Of a DNA stretch of 64,000 bases, positions 41,023 to 49,113 are shown in pieces. The translations under genes and the position numbers were made by a program. The stretch covers positions 33,551-97,550 of the forward strand of contig DASZZZ010000068.1 in NCBI GenBank assembly GCA_036260375.1. The letters are read 5' to 3'. Under the pieces are notes generated by a model. The model saw nothing but the letters and a program-made list of their open reading frames with translations, was not told where the DNA came from and searched no databases. Source of the DNA: DASZZZ01 sp036260375. Its GTDB lineage: Bacteria; Actinomycetota; CADDZG01; WHSQ01. Within the stretch, counting starts at the first letter, position 1, and every line of letters begins with the position of its first letter.

Positions 41023-41711
41023 TCGCGGCGCGCGGCCCATTCCGGCCACAGCCGGCGCGCGACGGTCCGGTCGACGCCGCCCCCGGCGTGCATCGCGCGC
41101 CACACGCCGCGGTAGCCGGGCAGCGCCCCCGACGCGACGATCACGTGACCGGCGAGCACCGGCGTGAGCAGGTACGTCGACCACCGGTGCACGCGTCCGA
41201 GCCACACGAACGCGGGGCCGCCGTGCACCGCGGCGAGCCCGGCCCCCGACGCGGCGACGACGGCGAGCAGGACGGCGATGACGACGTTCGCGACGCGCTG
41301 CCCGGGATCGAAGTGGCCGCGGTGCGGCGCGAAGCGCCCGGTGAGCGCGGCGCGCGGCCACGTCGCGACCCAGCGTGCGTCGCCCGGGTCGCGGCGCAGC
41401 GACTCGGCGACGAACGTCCGCGTCGCGCGCCGGCCGGCGAGCGCGCCGGCGCCGGCGACCGCGACGAGCAGCCAGCCCGCGTCGACGTGGAGCGCCGCGT
41501 CCGCGACGCCGAGCGCGCGCGCCAGCGGGCTGGCGTCGCCCTCGCGTCCGAGCAGCAGCCACCATCCCGTGCCGAGCGCGACGAGCGTGAGCGCGTAGAC
41601 GCCGGCGTGGTACCAGCGCGCCGCGCGGCCGTAGCGCTCGAGCCGGTCGGGCGAGGGTCTAGTACCCGCCGCCGTTGCCGCCGCCCCCCGTGCCGTAGCC
41701 GCCGCCTCCAC
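41016..41711 (-). CDS. cytochrome b561-like membrane protein
   Basis: 231 residues with about four hydrophobic helices. The first carries RAARWYHAGVYALTLVALGTGWWLL and the last HRWSTYLLTPVLAGHVIVASG; the His residues in WYH, VHRWS and AGHVI are likely heme ligands, as in formate dehydrogenase gamma and Ni,Fe-hydrogenase cytochrome b subunits. No partner dehydrogenase is near. The only possible start is GTG at 41711, so the first 18 codons overlap, in another frame, the Gly/Tyr-rich end of the lipoprotein gene upstream. The N-terminus before RPSPDRLERYGR is Ala-rich and probably not conserved. Confidence 0.72.
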   Translation of the reverse strand: MEAAATARGAAATAAGTRPSPDRLERYGRAARWYHAGVYALTLVALGTGWWLLLGREGDASPLARALGVADAALHVDAGWLLVAVAGAGALAGRRATRTFVAESLRRDPGDARWVATWPRAALTGRFAPHRGHFDPGQRVANVVIAVLLAVVAASGAGLAAVHGGPAFVWLGRVHRWSTYLLTPVLAGHVIVASGALPGYRGVWRAMHAGGGVDRTVARRLWPEWAARRDA

Positions 41712-42135
41712 CGGTGCCGTAGCCGCCGCCGTTGCCGCCCGCGCCTCCGTCGCCGGCGACCGTGACGGTCACGGTGTCCTCGGCCCCCGCCGCCGAGTGG
41801 TCGGCGTGTCGCAGCGACGCCTCGATCGTGTGCTCGCCGGAACCGAGGCCCTCGACGTCGAAGCTGTCGGACGTGACGACGTCGTAGTCCTCGTCGGCGC
41901 CGTCGTAGTAGAGGTGGACGTGCATCGCGCCGCTCTCGGGCGGGCCCAGCTCCTCGCCGGTCGACAGCTCGACGGTGAACGCGGCCGGGACCTCGGCGCC
42001 GTCGTCGGGGGACTCGATCGAGAGGTCGCCGCCGGAGCCGGCGGCCGCGCCGCCGTCGTCGGAGCCGCCGCCGCACGCGGTGAGCGCGGCGACCGCCGCG
42101 GCGACCGCCGCGAGAAGCCGGAGATGCGTCGTCAT
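41659..42135 (-). CDS. lipoprotein with Ig-like/DUF4399-like domain and Gly-Tyr tail
   Basis: 158 residues; ATG with AGGAGG 6 nt upstream. The lipobox is VAALTAC. The domain (about residues 35-130) contains SIESPDDGAEVPAAFTVEL and a His pair in GAMHVHLYYDG, like small beta-sandwich proteins of the DUF4399 group, then SGEHTIEASLRHADHS. The His and Asp residues could bind a metal. The last 25 residues are Gly-rich with regularly placed Tyr (GGGYGTGGGG repeats). The end overlaps the start of the cytochrome b-like gene by 53 nt in another frame, so the two are co-transcribed and may work together. Confidence 0.75.
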   Translation of the reverse strand: MTTHLRLLAAVAAAVAALTACGGGSDDGGAAAGSGGDLSIESPDDGAEVPAAFTVELSTGEELGPPESGAMHVHLYYDGADEDYDVVTSDSFDVEGLGSGEHTIEASLRHADHSAAGAEDTVTVTVAGDGGAGGNGGGYGTGGGGGYGTGGGGNGGGY

Positions 42136-42224
42136 GTGTCGCCTCCTACGCGTGCGTGCCGTCGCGGGTACTACGGCGCGCGCGGCGCGGCGGTTTTCCA
42201 CGCCGCGGGCGACCTCCGCCGCGC

Positions 42225-42467
42225 CTACTGGATGTGCGGATGGACCGGCGCGAGCGGGACGCCGGGGTAGCGGTCGATCTCGCGCTCGAGCGCCACGCGC
42301 ACGTGGTCCTCGCGCGCGGCGATCTTGCGGTCGACCTCCCGGAAGCCGAGCTTCTGGAGGCGGCGCAGCTCGCCGGCGTGCGACTTGCGAGGCTTGCCGC
42401 CGGGCTGCGTCAGGTAGACGTCGACCGTGATCCTCTGCTTGACCCTCTTCTGCTTGCCTTCTGCCAT
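42225..42467 (-). CDS. small basic protein, not recognised
   Basis: 80 residues, no signal or membrane segment. The N-terminal part is Lys/Arg-rich (KQKRVKQRITVDVYL), followed by PGGKPRKSHAGELRRLQKLGF and a helical acidic-basic region. It could be a small nucleic acid or ribosome-associated protein, but no family is recognised. The start ATG has no SD; TAGCCT lies 7 nt upstream, which suggests a leaderless mRNA. It lies 40 nt downstream of corA on the same strand. Confidence 0.6.
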   Translation of the reverse strand: MAEGKQKRVKQRITVDVYLTQPGGKPRKSHAGELRRLQKLGFREVDRKIAAREDHVRVALEREIDRYPGVPLAPVHPHIQ

Positions 42468-42474
42468 GCCCCGC

Positions 42475-42480
42475 AGGCTA
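42475..42480 (-). promoter_or_regulatory. -10 box of a likely leaderless gene
   Basis: TAGCCT on the minus strand, 7 nt before the ATG at 42467. Confidence 0.45.
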
Positions 42481-42507
42481 ACAGCTCGGGCGCCCGCCGC
42501 GGCGCCG

Positions 42508-43560
42508 TCACATCCAGTCGCGCGTCTTGAAGTAGCGGTAGAGGAAGACGCCGCACACCGCCATGAGCGCGAGGGCGAACCAGAAGCCGAACAGGGTCTG
42601 GTCGGGCGGCACGAGGCGGAAGTTCATGCCGTAGATCCCGGCGATGAGGGTCTCGACGGCGAAGATCGCGGCCCACGCGCTGAGCTTCTTGGTGACCTCG
42701 TTGAGGGCCATCGCCTGCTGCGAGTGCGTCAGGTCGAGCACGGCCTGGGTGAGGTCGTCGACGTTGTGGATCTGGTCGGTGATGCGTAGGAGGTGGTCGT
42801 GCACGTCGCGGTACAGCTCCCGCGTCGCGCGCGACAGCTCCGTCTGCCGGTCGCCCGGGTCGACGACGTGCTCGAGCAGTCGGCTTCCCGGCAGCACGTA
42901 ACGGCGCAGGCGGGCGAGCTGCTGCTTGACGGAATAGACCTGCTCCTGGATCGGCGCCGCCGGCGTCGACAGCGCGATGTCCTCGAGCTCCTCGACGCGC
43001 GCCTCGAGCCGGTCCGCGTGCGCCTGGTAGTCGTCGACCACGACGTCGACGAGGACGTGGAGCAGCTCGGCAGCATCGTGACGGTCGGACGGGGGCTCGG
43101 CGCGCCACCGGCGGGTCGCCTCCGCGAGCGTGCGCGTCGCGCCGGCGTGGATCGACAGGACGTAGTTGCGCCCGACGAAGCACGCGATCTGCGCCGCCTC
43201 GAGCTGCCCGTCGACCTCGTCGAGCTGGTGCACGACGACGAAGAGATGGTTCTCGTACGCCTCCAGCTTCGGGCGCTGACGGGGGTTCTCGGCGTCCTCG
43301 ACCGCGAGCGGGTGGAGCCCGAACTCCTCCGCGATCGTCGCCACGTCGCCGGGCGTGAGCGAGGCGACGTCCGCCTCGGCCCACAGGAGCCGGTCGGACC
43401 GGGCGCGCAGCTCGGACAGCGTGTCGAGGTCGTCGACCGTCGTCCACCCCGCGTCGTCCGAGTGACTCGTCGCCTGCAGCACGCGCCGCAGGATAAGCGA
43501 CGCGTCCGCGTCGCTGCCTTGTGGCGCACGAGCGGTGGCGCGCTTGGACAGAACGGCCAA
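42508..43560 (-). CDS. corA: CorA family magnesium/cobalt transporter
   Basis: 350 residues. A cytoplasmic alpha/beta domain (VDDLDTLSELRARSDRLLW to about residue 160) and a long helical stalk precede two C-terminal helices. The selectivity motif is GMN in IAGIYGMNF at the end of the first helix, and the last segment FWFALALMAVCGVFLYRYFK ends in a basic tail. It works as a pentameric channel for magnesium. The start is TTG at 43560 with GGAGGAG 8 nt upstream. Its -10 TAGGCT overlaps the opposite-strand -10 of the divergent aminotransferase. Confidence 0.93.
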   Translation of the reverse strand: MAVLSKRATARAPQGSDADASLILRRVLQATSHSDDAGWTTVDDLDTLSELRARSDRLLWAEADVASLTPGDVATIAEEFGLHPLAVEDAENPRQRPKLEAYENHLFVVVHQLDEVDGQLEAAQIACFVGRNYVLSIHAGATRTLAEATRRWRAEPPSDRHDAAELLHVLVDVVVDDYQAHADRLEARVEELEDIALSTPAAPIQEQVYSVKQQLARLRRYVLPGSRLLEHVVDPGDRQTELSRATRELYRDVHDHLLRITDQIHNVDDLTQAVLDLTHSQQAMALNEVTKKLSAWAAIFAVETLIAGIYGMNFRLVPPDQTLFGFWFALALMAVCGVFLYRYFKTRDWM

Positions 43561-43583
43561 CGGCGGCGGCTCCTCCGGCGGGC

Positions 43584-43590
43584 TAGCCTA
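43584..43590. promoter_or_regulatory. overlapping divergent -10 boxes
   Basis: TAGCCT on plus (43584-43589) and TAGGCT on minus (43585-43590) share five bases. They would drive the class III aminotransferase (leader about 60 nt) and corA (leader about 18 nt, SD included), so polymerases would compete. Confidence 0.4.
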
Positions 43591-43655
43591 GGCCGAGCCC
43601 GACGGACGCGGCGTGCCCCGCGCGTCCGTACCGCCCATCTCACTGGAGGTGCATC

Positions 43656-45014
43656 GTGTCGAGCCCCGCGGTCGGCGAGCGGGCGCGACGGCTCCTCGAC
43701 GACGAGCTCGCCCGCTACGAGGCGCGCACGCCCGCGTCCCTCGAGCTCTACGAGCGCGCCCGGCGCTCGCTTCCCTTCGGCGTCGCGTCGTCGTTCCAGG
43801 CGGGCGACCCGTACCCCATCTACCTCGTCTCGGGGGCCGGGAGCCGGGTGACCGACGTCGACGGCAACGACTACGTCGACTACCACAACGGCTTCGGGAC
43901 GATGGTCGTCGGCCATTCGCACCCGAAGGTGCGCGCCGCGATCGAGCGCGCCGCGGCGTCGGGCACGCACTTCGCCGCGACGACGCGCGAGGGCGTCATG
44001 CTGGCGGAGGAGATCAACCGCCGCTTCGGGACCGACGAGGTGCGCTTCACCAACTCGGGGACCGAGGCGACCATGGACGCGATCCGTCTCGCGCGCGCCG
44101 CGTCCGGCAAGGACGTCCTGCTCAAGATCGAGGGCGCGTACCACGGCCACCACGACGCCGTCATGTTCTCCGTCGTGGCGAGCATCGACTCCGGCGGCCC
44201 GCACGAGCGTCCGTGGAGCGTGCCGTTCTCGCGCGGCATCCCGCCCGACACCGCCAAGCACACGATGATCGTGCCGTTCAACGACGTCGACGCGCTCGAG
44301 CGCACGCTCGCCGAGCACGGCGACCGCATCGGGGCCATGATCGTCGAGCCGGTCATGATGAACGCCGGCATCATCCTGCCGCGCCCCGGCTATCTCGAGG
44401 CGGTGCGCGCGCTGTGCGACCGTCACGGCGTCGTCCTGATCTTCGACGAGGTCAAGACCGGCGTGACGATCGCGCCCGGCGGCGCGACCGAGTACTTCGG
44501 CGTGCAGCCCGACCTCGTGTGCCTCGCGAAGGCGATCGGGGGCGGGACGCCCCTCGGCGCGTACGCGGGCAGGGCCGAGATCATGGAGGAGATCACCAGG
44601 GGCGTGACCGCGGTCGGGACGTTCAACGGCAACCCGCTGTCGATGCACGCGGGGCTTGCGGCGCTCACCGAGGTGCTGACCGACGACGCGTACGCGCGCC
44701 TGCGGAGCCTCGGAACCCGCCTCGCGCAGGGCTGCCAGAAGGTGCTCGACGACGCCGGCATCCCCGCGGTCACGACCGACCTCGGCTGCAAGGGCTCGAT
44801 CACGTTCCGCGACCGCCCGCTCGAGCGCTACCGCGACTACGACGAGATCGACGACTCGCTGTTCGACGCGTACTGGTACTGGGTCGTCAACCGGGGCATC
44901 TACCAGACGCCGGGCAAGGAGGAGCAGTGGACGATCTCCGTCCAGCACTCGGAGGCCGACGTCGACCACACGATCGAGGTCCTCGCCGACTACTGCGCCG
45001 CCGTCTCGCGTTAG
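43656..45014 (+). CDS. class III PLP aminotransferase (glutamate-1-semialdehyde aminomutase-like)
   Basis: 452 residues. GTG start with GGAGGTG 5 nt upstream. Visible blocks: YLVSGAGSRVTDVDGNDYVDYHNGFGTMVVGHSHP, NSGTEATMDAIRLARA, KIEGAYHGHHDAV, LIFDEVKTG (Asp for the pyridine nitrogen) and the Schiff-base Lys in LAKAIGGGTPLGAYAG. It resembles HemL, but the replacement of key HemL loop residues and the position beside polyamine transport genes suggest an aminotransferase acting on an omega-amino acid. It converges with potC, with only 4 nt between stops. Promoter at 43584. Confidence 0.88.
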   Translation: MSSPAVGERARRLLDDELARYEARTPASLELYERARRSLPFGVASSFQAGDPYPIYLVSGAGSRVTDVDGNDYVDYHNGFGTMVVGHSHPKVRAAIERAAASGTHFAATTREGVMLAEEINRRFGTDEVRFTNSGTEATMDAIRLARAASGKDVLLKIEGAYHGHHDAVMFSVVASIDSGGPHERPWSVPFSRGIPPDTAKHTMIVPFNDVDALERTLAEHGDRIGAMIVEPVMMNAGIILPRPGYLEAVRALCDRHGVVLIFDEVKTGVTIAPGGATEYFGVQPDLVCLAKAIGGGTPLGAYAGRAEIMEEITRGVTAVGTFNGNPLSMHAGLAALTEVLTDDAYARLRSLGTRLAQGCQKVLDDAGIPAVTTDLGCKGSITFRDRPLERYRDYDEIDDSLFDAYWYWVVNRGIYQTPGKEEQWTISVQHSEADVDHTIEVLADYCAAVSR

Positions 45015-45018
45015 CGCG

Positions 45019-45864
45019 TCAGGCCGCGCGCTCGCGGCGTCGTTCGCGTAGCAGCGTGCCGGCGACGTAGACGACTCCGATCGCGAACAGGATCGTGCCC
45101 ATGACGTTGACCTGCGGCGGGACGCCGAAGCGCGACACGCCGTAGATCCACAGCGGGAACGTCACCGTGCCCCCCGCGTTGAACGTCGTGATCACGTAGT
45201 CGTCGAGCGACAGCACGAACGCCAGCAGCGCGGCCGCCACGAGTCCCGGGAAGATGAGGGGGAACGTCACGGTCCAGAACGTCGTCCACGGTGTCGCGCC
45301 GAGGTCCTGTGCGGCGTCTTCGAGGTTGTGGTCGAAGCCGGAGGTCCGCGCCTTGACCGTCACGACGACGTAGGAGATCGAGAACATGACGTGCGCGATC
45401 ACGATCGTGAGAAAGCCGCGGTCGACGCCGAGAGTGACGAACAACGCCAGCAGCGACACTCCGAGCACGATCTCGGGCGTCGCCATCGGGATGAAGATGA
45501 ACAGGTTGAGTCCCGAGCGGCCGCGGAAGCGGTGGCGCGTGAGGGCGAGGGCGATCGCGGTCCCCAGCGCGGTCGCGAGCGCGGTGCTGATGGCCGCGAC
45601 GAGCGCCGAGTTCTTCAGCGCCTCGACGAGGTCGGGGTCGTCGAACAGCGTGCGGTACCACTCCAGCGTCGGACGCCTCCACACGAAGTTGAAGCGACCA
45701 GCGAAGTCGTTGAAGCCGAACAGGATCATCACGACCACGGGCAGGAACAGGTACGCGATGACGAGGGCCGTGTAGGTCGGCAACAGCCACTCCCTGCGCC
45801 GCCGCCGCCGACGGGGGGCCGGACGCGCGACGGCCCCCGCGACGCCCGCGGCGCGGTCGCTCAC
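45019..45864 (-). CDS. potC: spermidine/putrescine-type ABC transporter permease PotC
   Basis: 281 residues with six helices. A basic N-terminal stretch precedes YTALVIAYLFLPVVVMILFGFN. The EAA loop that contacts the ATPase is EDAAQDLGATPWTTFWTVTFPLIFPG. VLSLDDYVITTFNAG is the typical PotC/YdcV signature. It imports polyamines or related cations with PotA, PotB and PotD encoded just upstream. The GTG start overlaps the potB stop (GTGA). It is the last gene of the six-gene operon from 51998. Confidence 0.93.
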   Translation of the reverse strand: MSDRAAGVAGAVARPAPRRRRRRREWLLPTYTALVIAYLFLPVVVMILFGFNDFAGRFNFVWRRPTLEWYRTLFDDPDLVEALKNSALVAAISTALATALGTAIALALTRHRFRGRSGLNLFIFIPMATPEIVLGVSLLALFVTLGVDRGFLTIVIAHVMFSISYVVVTVKARTSGFDHNLEDAAQDLGATPWTTFWTVTFPLIFPGLVAAALLAFVLSLDDYVITTFNAGGTVTFPLWIYGVSRFGVPPQVNVMGTILFAIGVVYVAGTLLRERRRERAA

Positions 45865-46745
45865 GTGCGTGCCTCGCCGCCGGTCAGCTCCTCGGTGCCG
45901 AGGGCGCGCGCGTACAGGAACACCCCCGCAAGGATGCCGGCGATGAGCACGAACGAGATCGCGGCGCCCTCGGGGTAGTCGAAGGTGTCGTTGAAGAGCC
46001 GCTCGACGACGTTGCCGATCATCTGGTTGTTGACGCCGCCGAGCAGCTCGGCGTCGATGAAGTCGCCGACCGACGGGATGAACGTCAGCAGCGAGCCGGC
46101 GAACACGCCCGGCAGCGACAGCGGCAGGGTGACGCGCACGAACGCCTGCACGCGGCTCGAGTAGAGGTCGTGCGCCGCGTCGAGCAGCGACGGGTCGAGC
46201 CGCTCGAGCGCGACGTACAGCGGCAGGGCCATGAACGGCAGGAAGTTGTAGATCATCCCCGCGACGACGGACACGTGCGTCGCCAGCAGGCGGAAGTCGT
46301 CGCCGAGCAGGCCCGCGTCCTTGAGCGTGCCGAGCACTATGCCGCGGTCGGCGAGGACGAACGTCCACGACAGCGTGCGGATGAGGAACGGCGTGAAGAA
46401 CGGCAGCAGCATGAGGAGCAGGAAGAGGTTCTTGCGCCGGCCCCCCTTGAACGCGATCCAGTACATCATCGGGTAGCTGATGAGCAGCGTCGCGATCGTG
46501 ACGATCAGTCCGTAGACGAGCGACCGGACGACGTGCTCGCTGTAGGCGGACAGCTGCTCGGTGTAGTTCTGCCACCGGCCCGTGAAGCGGAAGCCGGTGT
46601 CGATGGTGCCCTCCTGCAACGACACGGAGAACATCGTGACCATCGGCACGACGAAGAACACCGCGAGCCACAGCACGCCGGGCAGCGACAGGAGGTAGGG
46701 CGCGAGGCCGCGTGCGCGGCGCCGCGGCGGCGCCGCCGCGCTCAC
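45861..46745 (-). CDS. potB: spermidine/putrescine-type ABC transporter permease PotB
   Basis: 294 residues with six helices. The first starts YLLSLPGVLWLAVFFVVPMVTMFSVS; RTLSWTFVLADRGIV is typical of PotB. The EAA loop is LDAAHDLYSSRVQAFVRVTLPLSLPG and the C-terminal FIPSVGDFIDAELLGG is the family signature. It pairs with PotC, whose start it overlaps. GTG start, 31 nt after the potD stop. Confidence 0.93.
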   Translation of the reverse strand: MSAAAPPRRRARGLAPYLLSLPGVLWLAVFFVVPMVTMFSVSLQEGTIDTGFRFTGRWQNYTEQLSAYSEHVVRSLVYGLIVTIATLLISYPMMYWIAFKGGRRKNLFLLLMLLPFFTPFLIRTLSWTFVLADRGIVLGTLKDAGLLGDDFRLLATHVSVVAGMIYNFLPFMALPLYVALERLDPSLLDAAHDLYSSRVQAFVRVTLPLSLPGVFAGSLLTFIPSVGDFIDAELLGGVNNQMIGNVVERLFNDTFDYPEGAAISFVLIAGILAGVFLYARALGTEELTGGEART

Positions 46746-46776
46746 GCCGCGACCACCCGGCCCGGCGGGCGCCGGC

Positions 46777-48006
46777 TCAACCCTGGACGACCTCGTTGAA
46801 GAGGTCGTCCCACGCGTCCTCCTCCTCGGGGCTCAGGTTCTTGTAGTGGTGGAGGCGCGACTCCATCTCGGCCGTCGGGAACACGAGCGGGCTCTTGGCG
46901 ACCTTGCGCGTGTAGCCGTCCTTGGCCTGCAGCAGGATGTCCTTGGCCTCCGGGACGGGCGAGATGTAGTTGATCCATGCCGTCATCTGCGCCGCGACCT
47001 CGGGCTGGTAGACGAAGTCCATCATCATCATGGCGTCGATCGGGTGCGCCGCGTTCTGCGGGATCGCCATGTTGTCGACCCACAGGATCCCGCCCTCGTC
47101 GGGCACGACGAAGCGGATGTCGGGGTTGGAGAGCTCGGCCCCCAGCACGTCGCCGGACCACGCCATCGTCAGAGCGAGGTCGCCCTGCTCGAGCGGCTGG
47201 ACGTAGTCGTTGCCGTAGTACTTGCGGACGATGCCCGCGTCGCGCTGCTCGATGAGACGCTGCTGCGCCGCCTCGGCGTCCTCCATCGTCGCCTCCTGCG
47301 GGTCGACGTCCATCCCGAGGAGCACGAGGTTCATCGTGTCGCGCATCTCGGTCATCATCCCGACGCGACCCTCGAACTCGGGGTCGAAGAGGTCGTTGAC
47401 CGACGTGATCTCGCGTCCCGTCAACGAGATGTTGTACGCGATCCCGGTGATGCCCGACTGCCACGGGACGCTGTGTGCGTTGTCCGGGTCGTAGGTCGGG
47501 TCCTTGTAGATGTCGCCGGCGTGCGCCTCGAAGTTCGGCAGCTTCGAGTGGTCGAGCGTCTCGAGGTAGCCGAGGTTCGCCATCTTGGCGATGAGCCAGT
47601 CGGTCACGACGATGAGGTCCCAGTCGACGGGGTCGCCGTTGGCGAGCGGCTCGCGGATCGTCGCGAAGAAGCTCACGTTGTCGTTGATCACCGTCTTGTA
47701 GTCGACGGTGATGCCGGTCTCCTGCTGGAACTGGTCGAGCGTCGGCGACGTGCCGCCCTTCTTGTCGATGTACGCCGGCCAGTTCGCGAAGTTGAGCTCT
47801 CCCTGCTTCTGCGTCGTCGTCAGCTCGTCGGCCTCGTCGCCGCCTCCGCCCCCGCCGGGCGACTCGCTGTCGATGCCGCACGCGGCCAGCAGCGCCGTGG
47901 CCGACAGCGCGCCTGCGCCGATGCCCATCCGCCGGAGCAGGTCGCGCCTCGAGACGCGCCGCGGGGCGCGCGCCAGCAGCTCCTCGAGCCCAGGGTCACG
48001 TCGCAT
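46777..48006 (-). CDS. potD: polyamine-type extracellular solute-binding lipoprotein PotD
   Basis: 409 residues. The N-terminus is a twin-arginine signal (SRRDLLRRMGIGAGALSATALLAACG) that ends in a lipobox, so a folded lipoprotein is exported by Tat. A Gly-rich linker follows. The ligand-binding fold has LNFANWPAYID, VTDWLIAKMANLGY, VPWQSGITGIAYN, MAWSGDVLGAEL and DNMAIPQNAAHP, all typical of PotD/PotF proteins; Trp and Asp of these loops bind the amine groups. The ATG overlaps the end of potA by 11 nt, an unusual long overlap. Substrate putrescine, spermidine or GABA-like amines (inference from neighbours). Confidence 0.93.
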   Translation of the reverse strand: MRRDPGLEELLARAPRRVSRRDLLRRMGIGAGALSATALLAACGIDSESPGGGGGGDEADELTTTQKQGELNFANWPAYIDKKGGTSPTLDQFQQETGITVDYKTVINDNVSFFATIREPLANGDPVDWDLIVVTDWLIAKMANLGYLETLDHSKLPNFEAHAGDIYKDPTYDPDNAHSVPWQSGITGIAYNISLTGREITSVNDLFDPEFEGRVGMMTEMRDTMNLVLLGMDVDPQEATMEDAEAAQQRLIEQRDAGIVRKYYGNDYVQPLEQGDLALTMAWSGDVLGAELSNPDIRFVVPDEGGILWVDNMAIPQNAAHPIDAMMMMDFVYQPEVAAQMTAWINYISPVPEAKDILLQAKDGYTRKVAKSPLVFPTAEMESRLHHYKNLSPEEEDAWDDLFNEVVQG

Positions 48007-49111
48007 CGATGCTCTCCTTCCGGGAGGTTGCGGACGCGGACACGGCGAAGGTGTGCTCGGGGTCCCACGACAGGCGCACGCGCTCGCCGGCGCGCGCCCC
48101 GCCGCCGGGGTCACCGAGGTTCTGCGTGTAGACGACGATCTTGGAGCCGTCGGCCGTCGTGCACTCGTACGACGTGCTCACGCCGGTGTAGGTCGAGATC
48201 GTGACGAGCGCGTCGACCGCGTTGGCAGCGGACGCCGGCGCGTCGGTGCCGATGTGCAGCTTCTCCGGTCGCACGCCGACGCGCAGCTCGCCGCGCTCGG
48301 GCGGGAGCCGGTCGGCCGGCATCGAGATCGTGCTTCCGGCCGCGAGACGCACCTTGGCGACGTTGCCGTCGATCCCTTCGACGTCGCCATGCAGCAGGTT
48401 CGACGCACCCAGGAACGACGCGACGAACTGCGTCGCCGGGAGCTCGTAGACGTCGCGCGGGGCACCGACCTGCTCGAGCCGGCCGGCGTTCATCACGCCG
48501 ATGCGGTCCGACATCGTCATCGCCTCCTCCTGGTCGTGCGTCACGTAGACGAACGTGATGCCGACCTCGCTCTGGATGCGCTTGAGCTCCAGCTGCATCT
48601 GCTTTCGCAGCTTGAGGTCGAGCGCGCCGAGCGGCTCGTCGAGCAGGAGCACCGCGGGGCGGTTGACGAGCGCGCGCGCCAGCGCGACGCGCTGCTGCTG
48701 ACCCCCCGACAGCTGCGTGGTGCGTCGCTCGCCGTAGCCGGTGAGGTCGACGAGCTCGAGGACGCGCTCGCAGCGCGCCGCGATCTCGTCGCGCGGCACC
48801 TTGCGGCGCTTGAGCCCGTAGGCGACGTTCTCGAGCACCGTCAGATGCGGGAACAGCGCGTACGACTGGAACACCGTGTTGACGTTGCGCTTGTAGGGAG
48901 GGACGTCGGTGACGTCGTCGTCGCCGAGAAGGATGCTGCCGGCGGTCGGCTCCTCGAAGCCGCCGACCATGCGCAGCGTCGTCGTCTTGCCGCATCCGGA
49001 CGGCCCGAGCAGCGAGAAGAACTCGCCCTCGTCGATCGTGAGCGACAGGTCGTCGACCGCGACGACGTCCTTGAACGACTTGGAGACGTTGCGGAGCTCG
49101 ACCGACGACAT
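47996..49111 (-). CDS. potA: polyamine-type ABC transporter ATPase PotA
   Basis: 371 residues. Walker A GPSGCGKTTT, Q-loop VFQSYALFPHLTV, signature LSGGQQQRVALARAL, Walker B VLLLDEPLGALD and switch His in YVTHDQEEA are all present. The C-terminal TOBE/OB domain (about 240-365) has VGVRPEKLHIG. It powers the PotBC channel. It starts 2 nt after the aldehyde dehydrogenase stop, without an own SD of note, so translation is probably coupled. Confidence 0.94.
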   Translation of the reverse strand: MSSVELRNVSKSFKDVVAVDDLSLTIDEGEFFSLLGPSGCGKTTTLRMVGGFEEPTAGSILLGDDDVTDVPPYKRNVNTVFQSYALFPHLTVLENVAYGLKRRKVPRDEIAARCERVLELVDLTGYGERRTTQLSGGQQQRVALARALVNRPAVLLLDEPLGALDLKLRKQMQLELKRIQSEVGITFVYVTHDQEEAMTMSDRIGVMNAGRLEQVGAPRDVYELPATQFVASFLGASNLLHGDVEGIDGNVAKVRLAAGSTISMPADRLPPERGELRVGVRPEKLHIGTDAPASAANAVDALVTISTYTGVSTSYECTTADGSKIVVYTQNLGDPGGGARAGERVRLSWDPEHTFAVSASATSRKESIDAT

Positions 49112-49113
49112 CG

